Source of the DNA: Rhizophagus sp. LPA8_4_AMF
Taxonomy: Eukaryota; Glomeromycota; Glomeromycetes; Glomerales; Glomeraceae
Assembly: GCA_021464525.1 (NCBI GenBank)
Contig: JADRCO010000432.1
Span: forward strand, 1-33,895
Length of the DNA stretch: 33,895 bases
Direction of reading: 5' to 3'
Both the position numbers and the translations under genes were made by a program. The notes below the pieces were generated by a model that worked only from the letters and a program-made list of their open reading frames with translations, was not told the origin of the DNA and searched no databases. Every line of letters starts with the position of its first letter. Positions within the stretch are counted from its first letter, which is position 1. Positions 11,583 to 23,389 of this stretch are shown here, one piece after another.

Positions 11583-11707
11583 CCCCTACGAACACATCAG
11601 GAGTCAACTGTAACAACTGTAATTTTCATCACGTGTCAGTGCATTAAAGTAGGATCGACACTTATTTATGTGTGAGCACGTGACATTCCTGATGGGTTTG
11701 TAGGGCT
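11583..11707 (+). promoter_or_regulatory. Formyltransferase promoter with two CACGTG boxes in an inverted repeat
   Basis: Two CACGTG (E-box) palindromes lie at 11,630-11,635 and 11,677-11,682, upstream of the ATG at 11,759. They sit inside an imperfect inverted repeat of about 22 bp (11,583-11,604 against 11,685-11,707, CCTACRAACMCATCAGGA). CACGTG is the known binding site of bHLH factors in fungi. Regulatory use here is inference, and the inverted repeat could instead be a small decayed element. Confidence 0.4.
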
Positions 11708-11758
11708 TTTCCTTGGGGTTAAAGTAGCGATAATCTAAGTAAAAGATAATCTTTTAAA

Positions 11759-13315
11759 ATGTTGAAGCTTTCACAAAAATTTCATATATTAAAATCATTT
11801 TTTACTACTATATCGAAAAATTTAAATCAAAAGCAAGCTTATCAAATTGTGTTTTTCGGATCAGATAAATTTTCTGTAGCATCATTAAAAGCGTTAATAA
11901 ATGAATCAAGTATGTTAAACATAATTTTACCACTCATTAATTCTGGTTATTTATAAATATTGTTTTATATGAAATAGAAAATCCAGAGACTTTTGTAAAG
12001 TCTATTGAAGTTGTGGTACCACCCGACAAAAAAACTGGTAGAGGATACAAAGAGATAACATCAAGTACATATAATTTTTATTGAATTTTACATAAAATTT
12101 ACCCGAATAATTAAAATTAACTTTGTCTTATTTAAAGGTCATGTGAAAAAATTTGCTCAAGAACATGATTTGAAAATTCACGAAGCACCACCAAAATCAT
12201 TAGAAGGATGGAAGGTAAAAAATAAAAAAGAATTAATTCTTATTATACAACCAGTCTAATAAATATTTGAATGCTTTTTAAAGATTTCAACTTCAAATCA
12301 AACAACAAATTTTGATATCGGCGTAGTAGTTTCATTTGGATATTTCTTAACTCCTTCTATATTAGAATCATTTAGCAAAGGCGCGTTAAACGTTCATCCA
12401 TCTTTATTACCAAAGTAAGTTACTAATAAATTATTTCTCATAACCTGTTATATATTATATAATTTTTACTTTAAATAATATGTATATATATATATATTTT
12501 GTAAGATATCGAGGAGCATCACCAATACAATATGCGATTTTAAATAATGATAAAATAACTGGAATAACAATTCAAGAATTACACCATGAAATATTTGATG
12601 CTGGAAAAATTCTTCGTCAAATAACACATGTATAGCATATTGTCTTTTTTTTGCTGTTATCATTAATTTGATTCATATAATGTACGTTAAATTACTTAAT
12701 TAAGTTTATTATGATAGGATATTCCACAAAATTCAACTTATATCACACTTGAATCTCTTCTTGCTACAAAAGGAGCAGAGTTATTAATCGACACTTTAAG
12801 AAATTTTAATTATTATAAAAAAAATGCGAAAGAACAAGATGCCTCAAAAATTACAAAAGCTCCAAAGATTAAAAAAGAAATGAGTAAAATTAAGTGGGCA
12901 CAAATTTCTGCGCAACAATTAGAACAACTATATCGTGCTATTTCACACCAGGTAAGAGAAATCATTTTGGGTTAACGATTGAGCGAAATTATTCCCTGTT
13001 AAACAATCTTTTTTTTATTATTATTTTAAGTACCCATTATCAACCAAATTCAACAATAAGATCATTCAATTACATAACATCTCATTACCTTCTGTTTCTC
13101 AACACTTATTAATTCAACCTGGTAAATCTCTTGAACCTGGAACAATTATAGTCCATTATCCCAAACAGTTGTCACCAATGGTTTATGTAATATGCGCTGA
13201 TGGTAACGTTATTACATTTAATAGTGTTAAAGTAGAAGGAAAAAGGGAAGTTTCAACTTTAGATTGGATTAATGGATATCAAGTTAAAAGTGAAGAAACG
13301 AAATTTGAAGAATGA
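11759..13315 (+). CDS. FMT1: Methionyl-tRNA formyltransferase, mitochondrial type (7 exons)
   Basis: The enzyme transfers a formyl group from 10-formyl-tetrahydrofolate to Met-tRNA for organelle translation initiation. My exons are 11,759-11,909, 11,978-12,064, 12,138-12,214, 12,284-12,414, 12,506-12,629, 12,718-12,951 and 13,031-13,315, all GT-AG, giving 362 residues. Exon 2 could instead start at 11,987, giving 359. The first 28 residues are basic and hydrophobic like a mitochondrial presequence. The start of the transferase domain is VFFGSDKFSVASLKAL (31-46). Catalytic Asn141 and His143 lie in LNVHPSLLPKYRGASPI, and the catalytic Asp is Asp180 in HEIFDAGKIL. The C-terminal tRNA-binding domain begins around KWAQISAQQLEQLYRAI and ends with VEGKREVSTLDW. 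Length and residues fit a working enzyme. Confidence 0.93.
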
Positions 13316-13959
13316 ACTATGTTCATGGAGCTGCTAATCTCGTGCCTTATGGATACGTTACGATACAAAAAATATGTCGCCTAATATGGAACTTATCTAA
13401 CCATTTTTACACTACATTAGAAAAGGATATACCGTAGTAAAGAATAGATTATCAGGATGCCAATATAATGTAAAATTGACATACAATTTTGCCATTTTAC
13501 AATCAAACAAAATAATTTAACGTAATTAAACTGTTAAAGGATAAATTTATTATTAAGCTATCTTATTAATTTGCTTTCGTGGTTAAGAAGAAATTATCGA
13601 ATATTGTAATTTAACAATTCAAGTTATTTCCTGACATATTATAACTAAGCCCTTTTATTGTCTAAGCCTCTTTGTATTATGACTCTAAGCCCCCTTCTTC
13701 AATGTCTTCTTTTACCTTTGTATCAAATCGTGGCTTTTTTTTTATCATCCTTCAATTGATAATTTATCCAAATCAGATTTTGACAAAAAAAATTTGGGAT
13801 AACGTAATTATTACTTACAATAATCTAGAAACAAGTTTTTTTTTAAAAAAAAATACGTAATAAAATTTATATCGTTTTTGTTATATAAAATATATATTCT
13901 TTTGTTTCTTTTTTCTTTTTTTTTTTAAAAAAAAAATCTACTTCAAAAATCAATTAAAG
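13316..13959. other. Intergenic region with arrestin-gene promoter
   Basis: No gene is seen. T-run/A-run junctions occur near 13,835-13,852 and 13,915-13,937, the latter about 25 bp before the next ATG. Such poly(dA:dT) stretches commonly exclude nucleosomes at fungal promoters; that role here is inference. Confidence 0.35.
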
Positions 13960-15528
13960 ATGTCCTCACAAACATCTTTTCTTCAGGATAATTCATTGCA
14001 GCTTCCAGCAACTGCATATTTCACAAAAATCAATTATGATGCAACTACACAACTTAACAAATCTATCGCATCACAAGAAGAACCAACAATAAATGATTAT
14101 ATAAAATATAATAAAAATGTAACCTTTTCTTATCATCCATATTTATATAAATTTCAACAGGGACCACTTGGAGAACATGATAGTTATTTAATAGGATTAT
14201 TAAATTTAAATTTTCTTTCCTTTTCTTCTTCAATAAAGATTAATAATATTTATTTAAAATTTAAAGGAAGAGAGAAAGTTAAATGGATGGTTAAAGATGG
14301 ACCCAGGAGTAAAAGAGTTTATGGAGAAGAACAAATTTTATGTGATGTTAAATATAAAATTTGGGAGTCAACAAGATCGAATAACAATGGATCTAGATTG
14401 GTTGATTTATTATCACCAAATGGAATTAATGGAATTAACGAAAGTGATCCTATAATAAGGATACCATTTAAAGTGAAATTACCATATAATTTACCGAATA
14501 ATTTTGAAACAGACATTGGTGATGTAGAATATACACTTAAAGCCATAATAAATACATCAAATGGTATCGGAAGTGGAAATGGAATTTCGGCTACTGGTGG
14601 AGCATTATTGTCTACGATATTACAACAACAACATATTAGTGAAATCAAAATTCCACTTAAATATACATTAATTTTGAATAATGATAATAATCCTCCATAT
14701 ATTATACACGGTGAGAAAACTGCTAATAGGAATAGTGTTATTACCAACACTAACATGCCTACAGTATTGAATTATACGATGGTGTTACCACCCAATAAGA
14801 ATATTAATATTGGAGTGTATATTTCAATTCCAATTAGGATTAGAATATTGGAGCCTGGAGTAAGTTTGGAGAGAATTGAAATTATGTTAAGAACATCAAA
14901 AGATTTCAGAACAAAAAATAGCGAATCAAGACATATTAAAGAAATTTCTAGTAAAATGATTATACCACGTAAGAATATTAATTTTGTAAAATCAAATGAC
15001 AACAACAAAAAGAAGAAATATATTAAACATGAGAGAGTTGATGGAGAATGTATTCAAAATATAAATTTTTATATACCAAACGATACATTACCAACATATA
15101 ATGGTCGCTATGTTACTATTACTCATCAATTATTGTTAAACTTTTGTTTGTTATATGCAAATCAAAAAGGTCAAGTTAGTAGATTAAACGATTTCATTGT
15201 TGAAGAACATATTATCGTTTCAAATATACAGAAAAATTTTAATATTCAATTACCGAACGTTCCATTACCTCCAAAATTTTTTAATCCTAAGCAATTTACT
15301 AGCACACAATTTACGAGTAGTATTGATAGTCTACAATCCTTAATTCCTAAATGTAATTTTACCAGTAACTCGAGCAAAAGTAGTGATAGTAGTGGTAGTA
15401 GTAAAGATAGTTTAAGTATGGATTCTTTATATTATTATTCTCGTCCTGCTTCTTCTTTATTTTCTTTGCATTCAATTAATTCTACTCCAAATAATGCTAT
15501 ATTACGCGTATTTTCCACTCGGTTGTAA
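13960..15528 (+). CDS. Arrestin-like domain protein
   Basis: This is a single open frame of 522 codons with an ATG at 13,960 just after an A-tract. Residues about 77-200 resemble an arrestin N-terminal domain of the fungal alpha-arrestin type: INNIYLKFKGREKVKW, VYGEEQILCDVKYKIWE, then IPFKVKLPYNLPNNFET and GDVEYTLKAII. A second beta-rich half follows, with VTITHQLLLNFCLLY near residue 385. The tail (about 455-500) is rich in Ser. Proteins of this family link ubiquitin ligases to membrane cargo for endocytosis. No PPxY motif was noticed, so an adaptor role is only inferred. The gene converges on the TRM61-type gene, with stop codons 171 bp apart. Confidence 0.72.
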   Translation: MSSQTSFLQDNSLQLPATAYFTKINYDATTQLNKSIASQEEPTINDYIKYNKNVTFSYHPYLYKFQQGPLGEHDSYLIGLLNLNFLSFSSSIKINNIYLKFKGREKVKWMVKDGPRSKRVYGEEQILCDVKYKIWESTRSNNNGSRLVDLLSPNGINGINESDPIIRIPFKVKLPYNLPNNFETDIGDVEYTLKAIINTSNGIGSGNGISATGGALLSTILQQQHISEIKIPLKYTLILNNDNNPPYIIHGEKTANRNSVITNTNMPTVLNYTMVLPPNKNINIGVYISIPIRIRILEPGVSLERIEIMLRTSKDFRTKNSESRHIKEISSKMIIPRKNINFVKSNDNNKKKKYIKHERVDGECIQNINFYIPNDTLPTYNGRYVTITHQLLLNFCLLYANQKGQVSRLNDFIVEEHIIVSNIQKNFNIQLPNVPLPPKFFNPKQFTSTQFTSSIDSLQSLIPKCNFTSNSSKSSDSSGSSKDSLSMDSLYYYSRPASSLFSLHSINSTPNNAILRVFSTRL

Positions 15529-15699
15529 AAAAAAGAACCTTTCATTTAAATATTTAATAAAACTCACTATTAATTATTAAATTACGTGTTTACATAAAAA
15601 AAATGAACAAAAGACGCGTATTAGTGATAGCACTATCCATTATTGATAAGGGTTTTTTTTAGCTCGTGCAGATAAAGATTTGTTATTTTCTCTTAAATT

Positions 15700-17138
15700 T
15701 TACAAATCAACCATATGAATCTTCCGAATCCTCCGAATCTTCCCTGAATCTATCGATTCTTCTGAACCTTCCGAATCTTCCGAGTTTTCCGAATCTTCTT
15801 CTGAGTCTTCCGAATCTTCCGAGTCTTCCGAATCTTCTGAATTCTTTGAATATCCTAATTCTCCTAGATCATATAAATTCTGAAATTTCACCTTTTCTAG
15901 TGAATCCTCCTCGATTTTCTTTAATTGTATCAAAAATGCGGAATGATTTGATGGCATATAAGCGGGCTTACAAACATAAGCTAAAGCTTTTTCGGGTATT
16001 TTATTATCCATTATCAACTTATTTACTGAAAAAGGAACATTCTTATCCATTTTACTTCTAATAACAGTAGCTCTAACTTCCCATGGCCTCCATTGAACTT
16101 CTAACACTTGAATTGTAGCCAATTTAAATTTATTTTCTCTGATAATTTTAATTAATTCTAATATTTGAGTAATATTTGGCAAATAGCATATAATGAACCC
16201 ATCTAATTTTAATTTTGGCATAATCCAAGATAATTCTGACCAAGGTTCTGGCATATCTAATACTACACCATCATATTTTTCTGCATTTCCGGGTAAAGAA
16301 CTTAATATATTAGAACAAGAACCTGTACTAAAAGTTATGTTATCGTAATATATTCCTCGAAAATATTGTCTAATATTTTTCTGAGCCTTATAAATACTAT
16401 CTGAATTTATATCTATTGTATGTATATGACCTGTCGGATATATTGCTCTTGCTAAATATAAAGTTAAAGATCCATTTCCTGTACCTGCCTCTAATATTCT
16501 TGAATATGGATGTAAATCAAGAAGCGCAACCTAGTGTAAAGGAAGTGAAGTTATGAATTTATTTATATGTAAATTCGAACGCGTGTTAAGGAAAAAAAAA
16601 ATAATACTATTGCGTTAGCGTCTTTTGGATATATTGGAGTGGTATGTCGTGAAATCTTTAATATATATCTAAAATTAATTAAAATTAGATTGACTTAATT
16701 AAAACAACGAAAGTTGTTTAAGACATCTGAACTTACTCATCCAGAGTTGGAAAATGAAGCGTAAAAGATTTTTCTAGATCAAAAGAATTTTTTTGCACTT
16801 GAGAATAATTTAATAACTTTGTAAGAAATTTCTTTGCTTGATAAAATACCTTTATTGGTTTTAACAATAGAACGTATAGATTTTCCAATTATAGAATCAT
16901 GACAAAATATTTCACCATACTTTTCAGTTTTTGAACCTTTGATTAAAGGTCCTACTAATGCTATCCTTGGACCTTTAATTTTTTTCGTTGTATCTCGTAA
17001 TATTACAGTATCTCCTTCTAAAAACTTTATTCTATCAAATTTTTCGGGTATAACTTTTGCAGTATCAACGATCGTTCGCATTGAATAGGAAAGTCTACCA
17101 TTTTGATAAAATTTTGGATTTGATTTTCTGTAAAACAT
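15700..17138 (-). CDS. tRNA (adenine-N1) methyltransferase, TRM61/GCD14 family (4 exons)
   Basis: The family uses S-adenosylmethionine to methylate adenine N1, classically A58 of tRNA. Exons on the minus strand are 16,850-17,138, 16,737-16,797, 16,608-16,668 and 15,700-16,530, giving 413 residues with all phases consistent. The N-terminal domain has GDTVILRD and FCHDSIIGKSIRSIV. FPTLDEY and TTPIYPKDANAI precede the Rossmann motif RILEAGTGNGSLTLYLAR (Gly-rich loop at 153-157). VLDMPEPW (227-234) matches the catalytic DxPxPW motif. NHSAFLIQLKK near 332 is typical of the C-terminus. A Ser-Glu-Asp repeat tail (about 367-399) is unusual. Whether it is the nuclear subunit or a mitochondrial form is not settled; an acidic tail with no clear presequence leaves both open. 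Confidence 0.88.
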
Positions 17139-17303
17139 TTTTACGGATATCAGTTCCTTTTTATCGGTAAATTAGTATATTTAATCAGCATGCCGCAACT
17201 GTGTAACAATCCATAAAAATATATAAAGGACCTTGTCACCTCAAAAAACAAAAAATAAACTTTTTTCATTTGTAATTTTGTCACATTTTAATTGCGCTGA
17301 AAC
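17139..17303. promoter_or_regulatory. Shared divergent promoter of TRM61-type gene and CRIPT
   Basis: Only 165 bp separate the two start codons, which face away from each other, so both transcripts must start here or use overlapping elements. It contains a TATATAAAGG-like stretch near 17,219-17,229 that could serve as a TATA-type element for the plus-strand gene. Confidence 0.45.
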
Positions 17304-18067
17304 ATGGTCTGTAAAAAATGTAAGTAGTTACAGATTCTTTTAAATTCTAATTTTTAGCTCTAACTTTGTTATTATATTTAAAGGTGAAAAAAAATTAGGA
17401 AAAGTAATCTGTCCTGACAAATGGAAAGATGGATCAAGAAATACAGCAGGTATGCAAATATTGTTTTTACTTTATGAATTGATTCACTTAGTCTTATTAC
17501 GAACTAAATCATTTTTTTAAATGACTTAAAAGTCGGAACTGACAGAAAACTACACGAAAACAAGTTATTAAGTAAACCCGGAAAGAATCGGTACGCTACA
17601 AAATAATTAAGTTAAAATTAATTTCTTTTTGTTACAAATGTTTTAACGTTTAATTTTTTTTTATATTATCAGATTTAAACCATACGAAAACAAATGTAAA
17701 ATTTGCAAATCTCGAGTACATCAAGAGCATTCACATTATTGTCAAGGTAATTGATTTTTATGTTTATTTAGAACAATATCTACTTTTTATACATACTTTT
17801 TTTTTCTTTTTATTTAAATACACGGGATTGGGTTAAAGTATCTTATCGTACAACATGTAGTTACTCAACTGATAATAAGTATTCTCACGTGTTTAGAATT
17901 TTTCACAGATAGCTTCTTTTATTTTTCCAATTTGTAATTAAGTAGAAAGGAAAATTTCTAACTCTTTATATTTATATTTTTTAGGATGTGCTTATAAACA
18001 AGGAATTTGTGCCATGTGCGGTAAACAAATTCTTGATACTTCAATGTACAAGCAAAGTTCCAAATAA
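17304..18067 (+). CDS. CRIPT: CRIPT family cysteine-rich protein (5 exons)
   Basis: CRIPT is a small conserved zinc-binding protein, first named for PDZ binding in animals and linked to the minor (U12) spliceosome. Exons are 17,304-17,319, 17,384-17,449, 17,533-17,590, 17,673-17,746 and 17,985-18,067, giving 98 residues against about 101 in animals. The first exon is only 16 bp, with the Cys codon split by the intron. Key features are MVCKKCEKKLGKVICPDKW, CKICKSRVHQEHSHYCQGC, then CAMCGKQILDT: four CxxC pairs able to bind zinc. All junctions are GT-AG and restore the conserved frame, so the model is well supported despite the small exons. Confidence 0.93.
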
Positions 18068-18563
18068 ATTATAGTTTACCAGTTATGCCATGTATTGGAA
18101 CTTCTTCATATATTGACCATCAGTTAATGTAAGTTCGGGAGGAGGTTGGTTATAATACAGAAATGAAATATAGTTATTAATTAGAATTCACGATAGTTGA
18201 GAATTACCCGTTACGTTATTTTACCAAATCACTTTGTTATTATAATGTGTTGCTTGAATCTTATCTAGAATAAATTTCTTTTTTTTTCTCGCTTTTTTTT
18301 TAAAAAAAAAAAAAAATTGTATGTTCTAATGTGAATTCACTTGATGAGTTTCTCCGTGACTATATTTAGTCGTGAAATAAAAAATGAAATGCTAGAATAT
18401 AAATAAAATTCTCACGATCACATGATATTAAATCACTCGCGTCTATCAGGTGTTCGTGTTTGTTAAGTGAAATTCTTTTCTCCGAGTTCAATTCATTATC
18501 TTTGACTTTCGCTTTGGCTTCAATTTCTGATAATATTTCGAATTGTTATAATTTACTTTCGTA
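18068..18563. other. Intergenic region upstream of the dehydrogenase
   Basis: No gene is recognised. A T-run joined to an A-run lies at about 18,281-18,316. The rest is mixed sequence upstream of the glutaryl-CoA dehydrogenase start. Confidence 0.35.
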
Positions 18564-20499
18564 ATGTTAAATGTTGGAATTTCATGCTTAAGATTATGCT
18601 TAAGACAAACAGATTTTAAAAATGCTGCTCGAAATTTGTCCCTAAGAGCTATGTCTGTCAAAGCTTCAAGTACGTTTTCCTTTTTCCGTTTTTCAATGAT
18701 TGTGAATTTATCGTTTTAATTTCATTTTTTGTTATTAGGCATAACAAAAAAATATAACTGGGAAGATCCGCTTTTGTTAGAGTCTCAACTTACAGACGAA
18801 GAAAAAGCTATAAGGTACCGCTATATACTTTTGGTTTACACTGTAATATTTTTATAAATAATTAATTATTTAACTCTTTTAGAGATACTGCACGAGAATA
18901 TTGTCAAGAAAAACTTTTCCCACGAGTTTTAGAAGCTTATCGACAAGAAAGTATGTTGCATATAGGAAAACACTATATTAACTAATTTGTGCAAATGTGC
19001 CATTTAAAATATTTTAATAGAATTCGATCGTGAAATTCTTAACGAAATGGGGTCTTTGGGTCTACTAGGATCCACTATTCAAGGTTATGGTTGCGCCGGC
19101 GTTTCTTCAGTCGCGTATGGTCTTATTGCTCGTGAAGTGGAAAGGTATGCGTTATTAAAACTTTTTTTTTAACATGATTTTTCATAATCATTTTTGATTT
19201 CTGAATCTACCTATTTAGAGTAGATAGCGGTTATCGATCCGCCATGAGTGTACAATCATCACTTGTTATGCATCCTATCGATGCTTATGGTACTGAGGAG
19301 CAGAAACAAAAATATTTGCCTAAATTAGGTGATTCTTGTATAATATTGACAAACGCGTTTAAGTTAGTATTTTAACACATTTTGTACTTTTTGCAGCAAC
19401 TGGTGAACTAGTTGGTGCTTTTGGATTGACGGAACCTAATCATGGTTCTGATCCGGCTAATATGGAAACATATGCACAAAAAGTAAATGGGGGATATATT
19501 TTACATGGATCAAAAACTTGGATTACAAATTCACCGATCGCTGATGTTTTTATTATTTGGGCAAAGTCAAAAGAAGATCAAAAAATTCGTGGGTTCATAT
19601 TGGAAAAAGTATACCAATGATTGCAAGAGATTCGTATCATTGATTAATAGATTTATTGACAATTTTGATTAAAATATTTTCTTTCGTAATGAAGGGAATG
19701 AAAGGACTTTCTGCTCCAACAATTAAAGGTAAGTTGTCTCTTCGAGCTTCCATAACAGGAATGATCATGATGGATAATGTGCAAGTGCCCGAAGAGAATT
19801 TACTCCCAAATGTCGAGGGTTTAAAAGTACGCAAATATAAATAGATTTAATTACTTGTTCAAAATTGTTTTGATCTTTACTTTCTATATCTAATTTTTAG
19901 GGACCATTCGGTTGTTTAAATAATGCACGTTATGGCATTTCTTGGGGCGTTCTCGGATCATCCGAATTTTGTTTAGCCCAAGCCCGAGATTATGCCCTTG
20001 GTCGTCACCAATTCGGGGCGCCATTAGCTAGATTTCAATTAATTCAAAAAAAATTTGCCGACGCTAGTACCGAGGTTCGGTGATATATGCATTGTTTTAA
20101 ACTAGTTTGTAATTTTTGTAACCTTTGTTTTTTTTAAAAAATAGATTGCTATCGGTCTTCAAGCTTGTCTTCAGGTAGGCCGATTAAAAGACGAAGGTAA
20201 AGTAGCACCTGAAATGATTTCTCTTGTAAAACGTAATTCCTGTGGCAAAGCTTTGGATATTGCACGTTCAATGAGAGATGTTTTGGGTGGTAATGGTATA
20301 AGTGATGAATATCATATTATTAGACATGAGCAGAATTTATGTACAACAAATACTTATGAAGGTAAATTATTTTATTAATTTCATTTATTTAATTCTATTT
20401 GGATTAGCTTTAATTTTTTAAATAATATTAGGAACGCATGATATTCATGCTCTCATTTTGGGAAGAGCCATTACTGGAATTCAAGCATTTACAGCTTAA
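18564..20499 (+). CDS. GCDH: Glutaryl-CoA dehydrogenase, mitochondrial (10 exons)
   Basis: The FAD enzyme oxidises and decarboxylates glutaryl-CoA to crotonyl-CoA in lysine and tryptophan breakdown in mitochondria. Exons are 18,564-18,669, 18,739-18,814, 18,883-18,950, 19,021-19,144, 19,219-19,328, 19,397-19,608, 19,695-19,826, 19,901-20,074, 20,145-20,361 and 20,432-20,499, totalling 428 residues against 438 in human. The first 30 residues are Arg-rich with one Asp, like a presequence. Arg131 in [16 protein letters not shown] is the conserved substrate-binding Arg. [14 protein letters not shown] is the acyl-CoA dehydrogenase flavin signature. The catalytic Glu406 is in [18 protein letters not shown]. 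The C-terminus ends in TGIQAFTA as in relatives. All introns are GT-AG and 69-86 bp long. I see no defect. Confidence 0.95.
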
Positions 20500-21450
20500 A
20501 TATGTTATAATTAATTTTTAGGATATTTATTTTTTTTTTTAATTAAATTATTTAAATTAGACAATTTATAGTTGGAATGAGTTTGGGTGTAGGATAAATT
20601 TTCTAGCAAGATCCTTCCAGATTAAGTAAAAAAAAAAAAAATTTTGATCCGGTTTAATTAACTAAATTTAGAATCTAATGTAGTAATAATAAAGTAATTA
20701 GGGAGATGTCAAATATATAAAAAGGACTGATATATCGTTTTTTAGAGGATTTTTTTTGCTAATGGATGTTCAACTAGATTCACCGCGTACTTATTACTTA
20801 ATTCCTAATATGAAATTTTTCATTTACTTTAATAATCATGACGTTACTATGATATTTATTGAATAAATTTGATGATAATAGAATGAAATATTTAATTGAG
20901 GTTATGAATTGAGAACATTTTAAAAGATAAAGATGAATTCTACTTTTCCCATTTAAAATTTTTAACGTAATACAAAAAGACATCTCATCAAGTCATATTA
21001 ACATAACCATATTTTTTTTAAGAGATGTAGATGATCTGATACTTATAATTGCGATTTTTAGAATATTGGGACAAAAAAAAAAAAATACTATAACTCACAT
21101 TGACAACACTTGCATCGTTTTTTTTTTGATATATAAATAGAATTTTTCTTTATTTCTAATAATATATACAAATGATGAAGACAATAGTAAATTACCCTTA
21201 AAAAAAAATGTTAAGATATTTGTTGCATGAAATATATATATATAATATATATATTCATAAATAAATAAATTAATTAATTATATCTATCCTTCTTCTTAAT
21301 AAAAAGGAATAAAACTTTTTCTATATATAAGTTAAACTTTACTGAAATAATATATCTATTTTCTGAAAAAAAAAAGTTAATAGTGTTAATAGAGTTAATA
21401 GAGTTAATAGAAAAAAACATCAAATCGAAACAAAAAAAAAAAGTAGATAC
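20500..21450. other. Intergenic region between convergent genes
   Basis: This is AT-rich sequence between the dehydrogenase and F-box gene 3' ends. It has a (TA)n tract near 21,231-21,253 and a short GTTAATA tandem repeat at about 21,376-21,410. No gene is recognised. Confidence 0.4.
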
Positions 21451-23389
21451 CTAATATACTGGTTTTACATGTATAAACATTCCTTTTTTATTTTTGCTAC
21501 GTTCTTTTATATATGAAATAGCATCTTCACTACACCCTCCATCAAATCTAACCTCTTTTAACCGAGGATGATTTTCTAATCTCATTATATGTTTACGGTT
21601 TAATTTTTGATTTTGTCTAGGTTCCATGAATAATTTCTCTAAATTACGTAATTTATATAATGCATTTATCAATAACTATAAAAATATAAAATCAATACGT
21701 ATTAAAAAATAAATATTTGAAATAAAAAGAAACAATTATTTAAAAATTTTTTTGAACTTACATTTGGATATAAACCGGTAATATAACATTTAAGTTCTAA
21801 TTCTCTCAATTTTGGACATTTCTCTGCAAGTTTTTCTAATAAACCCAAATCAAATCTTCGATATTCCTTTTTTTCTGTAATGTCTGAATCAGGATCATGT
21901 CTACTATGAATCTGTAACACTTGAAGTTTTGTATTGCCTTGTACTGCTAAAGTTGAAACAATCTTTGCTGCAATTGTACGAGGATAATCACCACTTAACT
22001 CTGTAAGAGACTTACATTTACGTACTAATAATGTTAAGGAACGTGATGTCACCTTTTTACAACTTTCTAATACAAATTTTTCTAAATTATGACAACTATT
22101 AGCAATTTCAATTATGCTAACATCAGTTAATTTTGGAATTCTACAAATATTAATATTTTTAAGATTTTTACCAACATTACGCGCTAAAACGGAAATAGAA
22201 GCATCAGTTAAAAGTTGACAACAAATTAAACCAACAAATTCTAATCTTAAACAATTCTTTGCAATAGGTAAAAAAGCTTCATCAGTAACTGAATCACAAC
22301 CAAATAAATTGATACGTCGAAGATTTGTTTGATTTGGAGCCAAAGATTTTGTAAAAGGTGACCAATCATGTGGAGGTAAAAATAAATTTAAGGCATCTAA
22401 ACTTGGAAATTGAGAACCAATTTCTTGTTGAATATCTTCACTAGGATTTTCAGATGAAAAAGCTATAGATAACCATTTCAATTTCTTACAATAAGGTAAA
22501 AGAATTTTTAATGCTGAACAAGAAACTGTTTCACAATGAAGAATTTTTAAATTCTTAAATGTTTGTGTTATCATATTAGCCATTTCATCATCTATATGAA
22601 CATTAATGTCTAATGCAAAGATAGGACATTTAAGTCCAATTTCTTTAATTAAGTCACGCGTTTGACTTATAGCATCATCAGAATAATCACCATTTGGCCA
22701 ATAATCCAAAAAGATCAAAAAGTGACGCATATTTTGTATTTCAAGTTGAGATAATTTCGAACAATGTCCATTAATTACAGGTGAAAGAGCTATATTTAAC
22801 CAATCAATATTATAACATGGTTTTGTAGCAGCAAAACCTAATAAATTTGGATTGTTCTTAACTAGTTCAGATACAGTTTCAGCAGCAAAAAAATTATCTG
22901 TCTGACCAAAAGTTATATGAGTTAATCTATCAGACTTTGTTGAAAAAAGTTTTAGATCGTCATTTGCAAATGATGGTTGTTCTCTATTTTTTATCGGTTC
23001 AAATACAAGTCTGCGTATAAGTTTGCCGTATGCAAAAGTAACATTAGATCTTTTTAATGTCCGTAAAAATGATTTATACGAACGAGGTGAATTCCAGATT
23101 GGTGCCTTCCATAACAATCTTACAAGAGTCTGAAATTTTTAAATAAAGAAAAAAATAAAAAGAAAACATTAACTTTTAAAATATATTTTTTTTTTAAAAA
23201 AAAAAATAATAATAATTATTTTTAATAAATGAAATAAAATAAGGATTTATTATTAAATACCGCTGCCCACGTTTTATTAACGAAAAGATAAAGAAACATT
23301 TCATCTTGATTCTCTTCAAATTCAGATAATATTATAGGTAATAAATCAGCATTGAGAAGGACAGCTTGCGAAGGTTTCATTTTATTCAT
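21451..23389 (-). CDS. F-box/leucine-rich-repeat protein (3 exons)
   Basis: Exons on the minus strand are 23,261-23,389, 21,762-23,129 and 21,451-21,675, giving 573 residues with phase-0 introns. The F-box-like start is LLNADLLPIILSEFEE with LFVNKTWAA at the exon 1 end. It continues as TLVRLLWKAPIW in exon 2, the usual pattern of this large Rhizophagus family. Cysteine-containing leucine-rich repeats follow, for example INLFGCDSVTDEAFLPIAKN, CQLLTDASISVLARN and LEKFVLESCKKVTSRSL. Family members recruit substrates to SCF ubiquitin ligases through the repeats; the substrate here is unknown. The gene is intact, unlike its relative at 1369-2595. Termination in exon 3 is preferred over read-through into the second intron, because the GTAAGT donor at 21,761 is strong. 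Confidence 0.85.

Noticed and set aside
14319-15008. Minus-strand frames opposite the arrestin-like gene
   Set aside because: They are antisense shadows of the coding strand; the plus strand carries the recognisable domain.
15666-16061. 131-codon plus-strand Leu/Pro/Ser-rich frame
   Set aside because: It is the antisense of the SED repeat of the methyltransferase gene.
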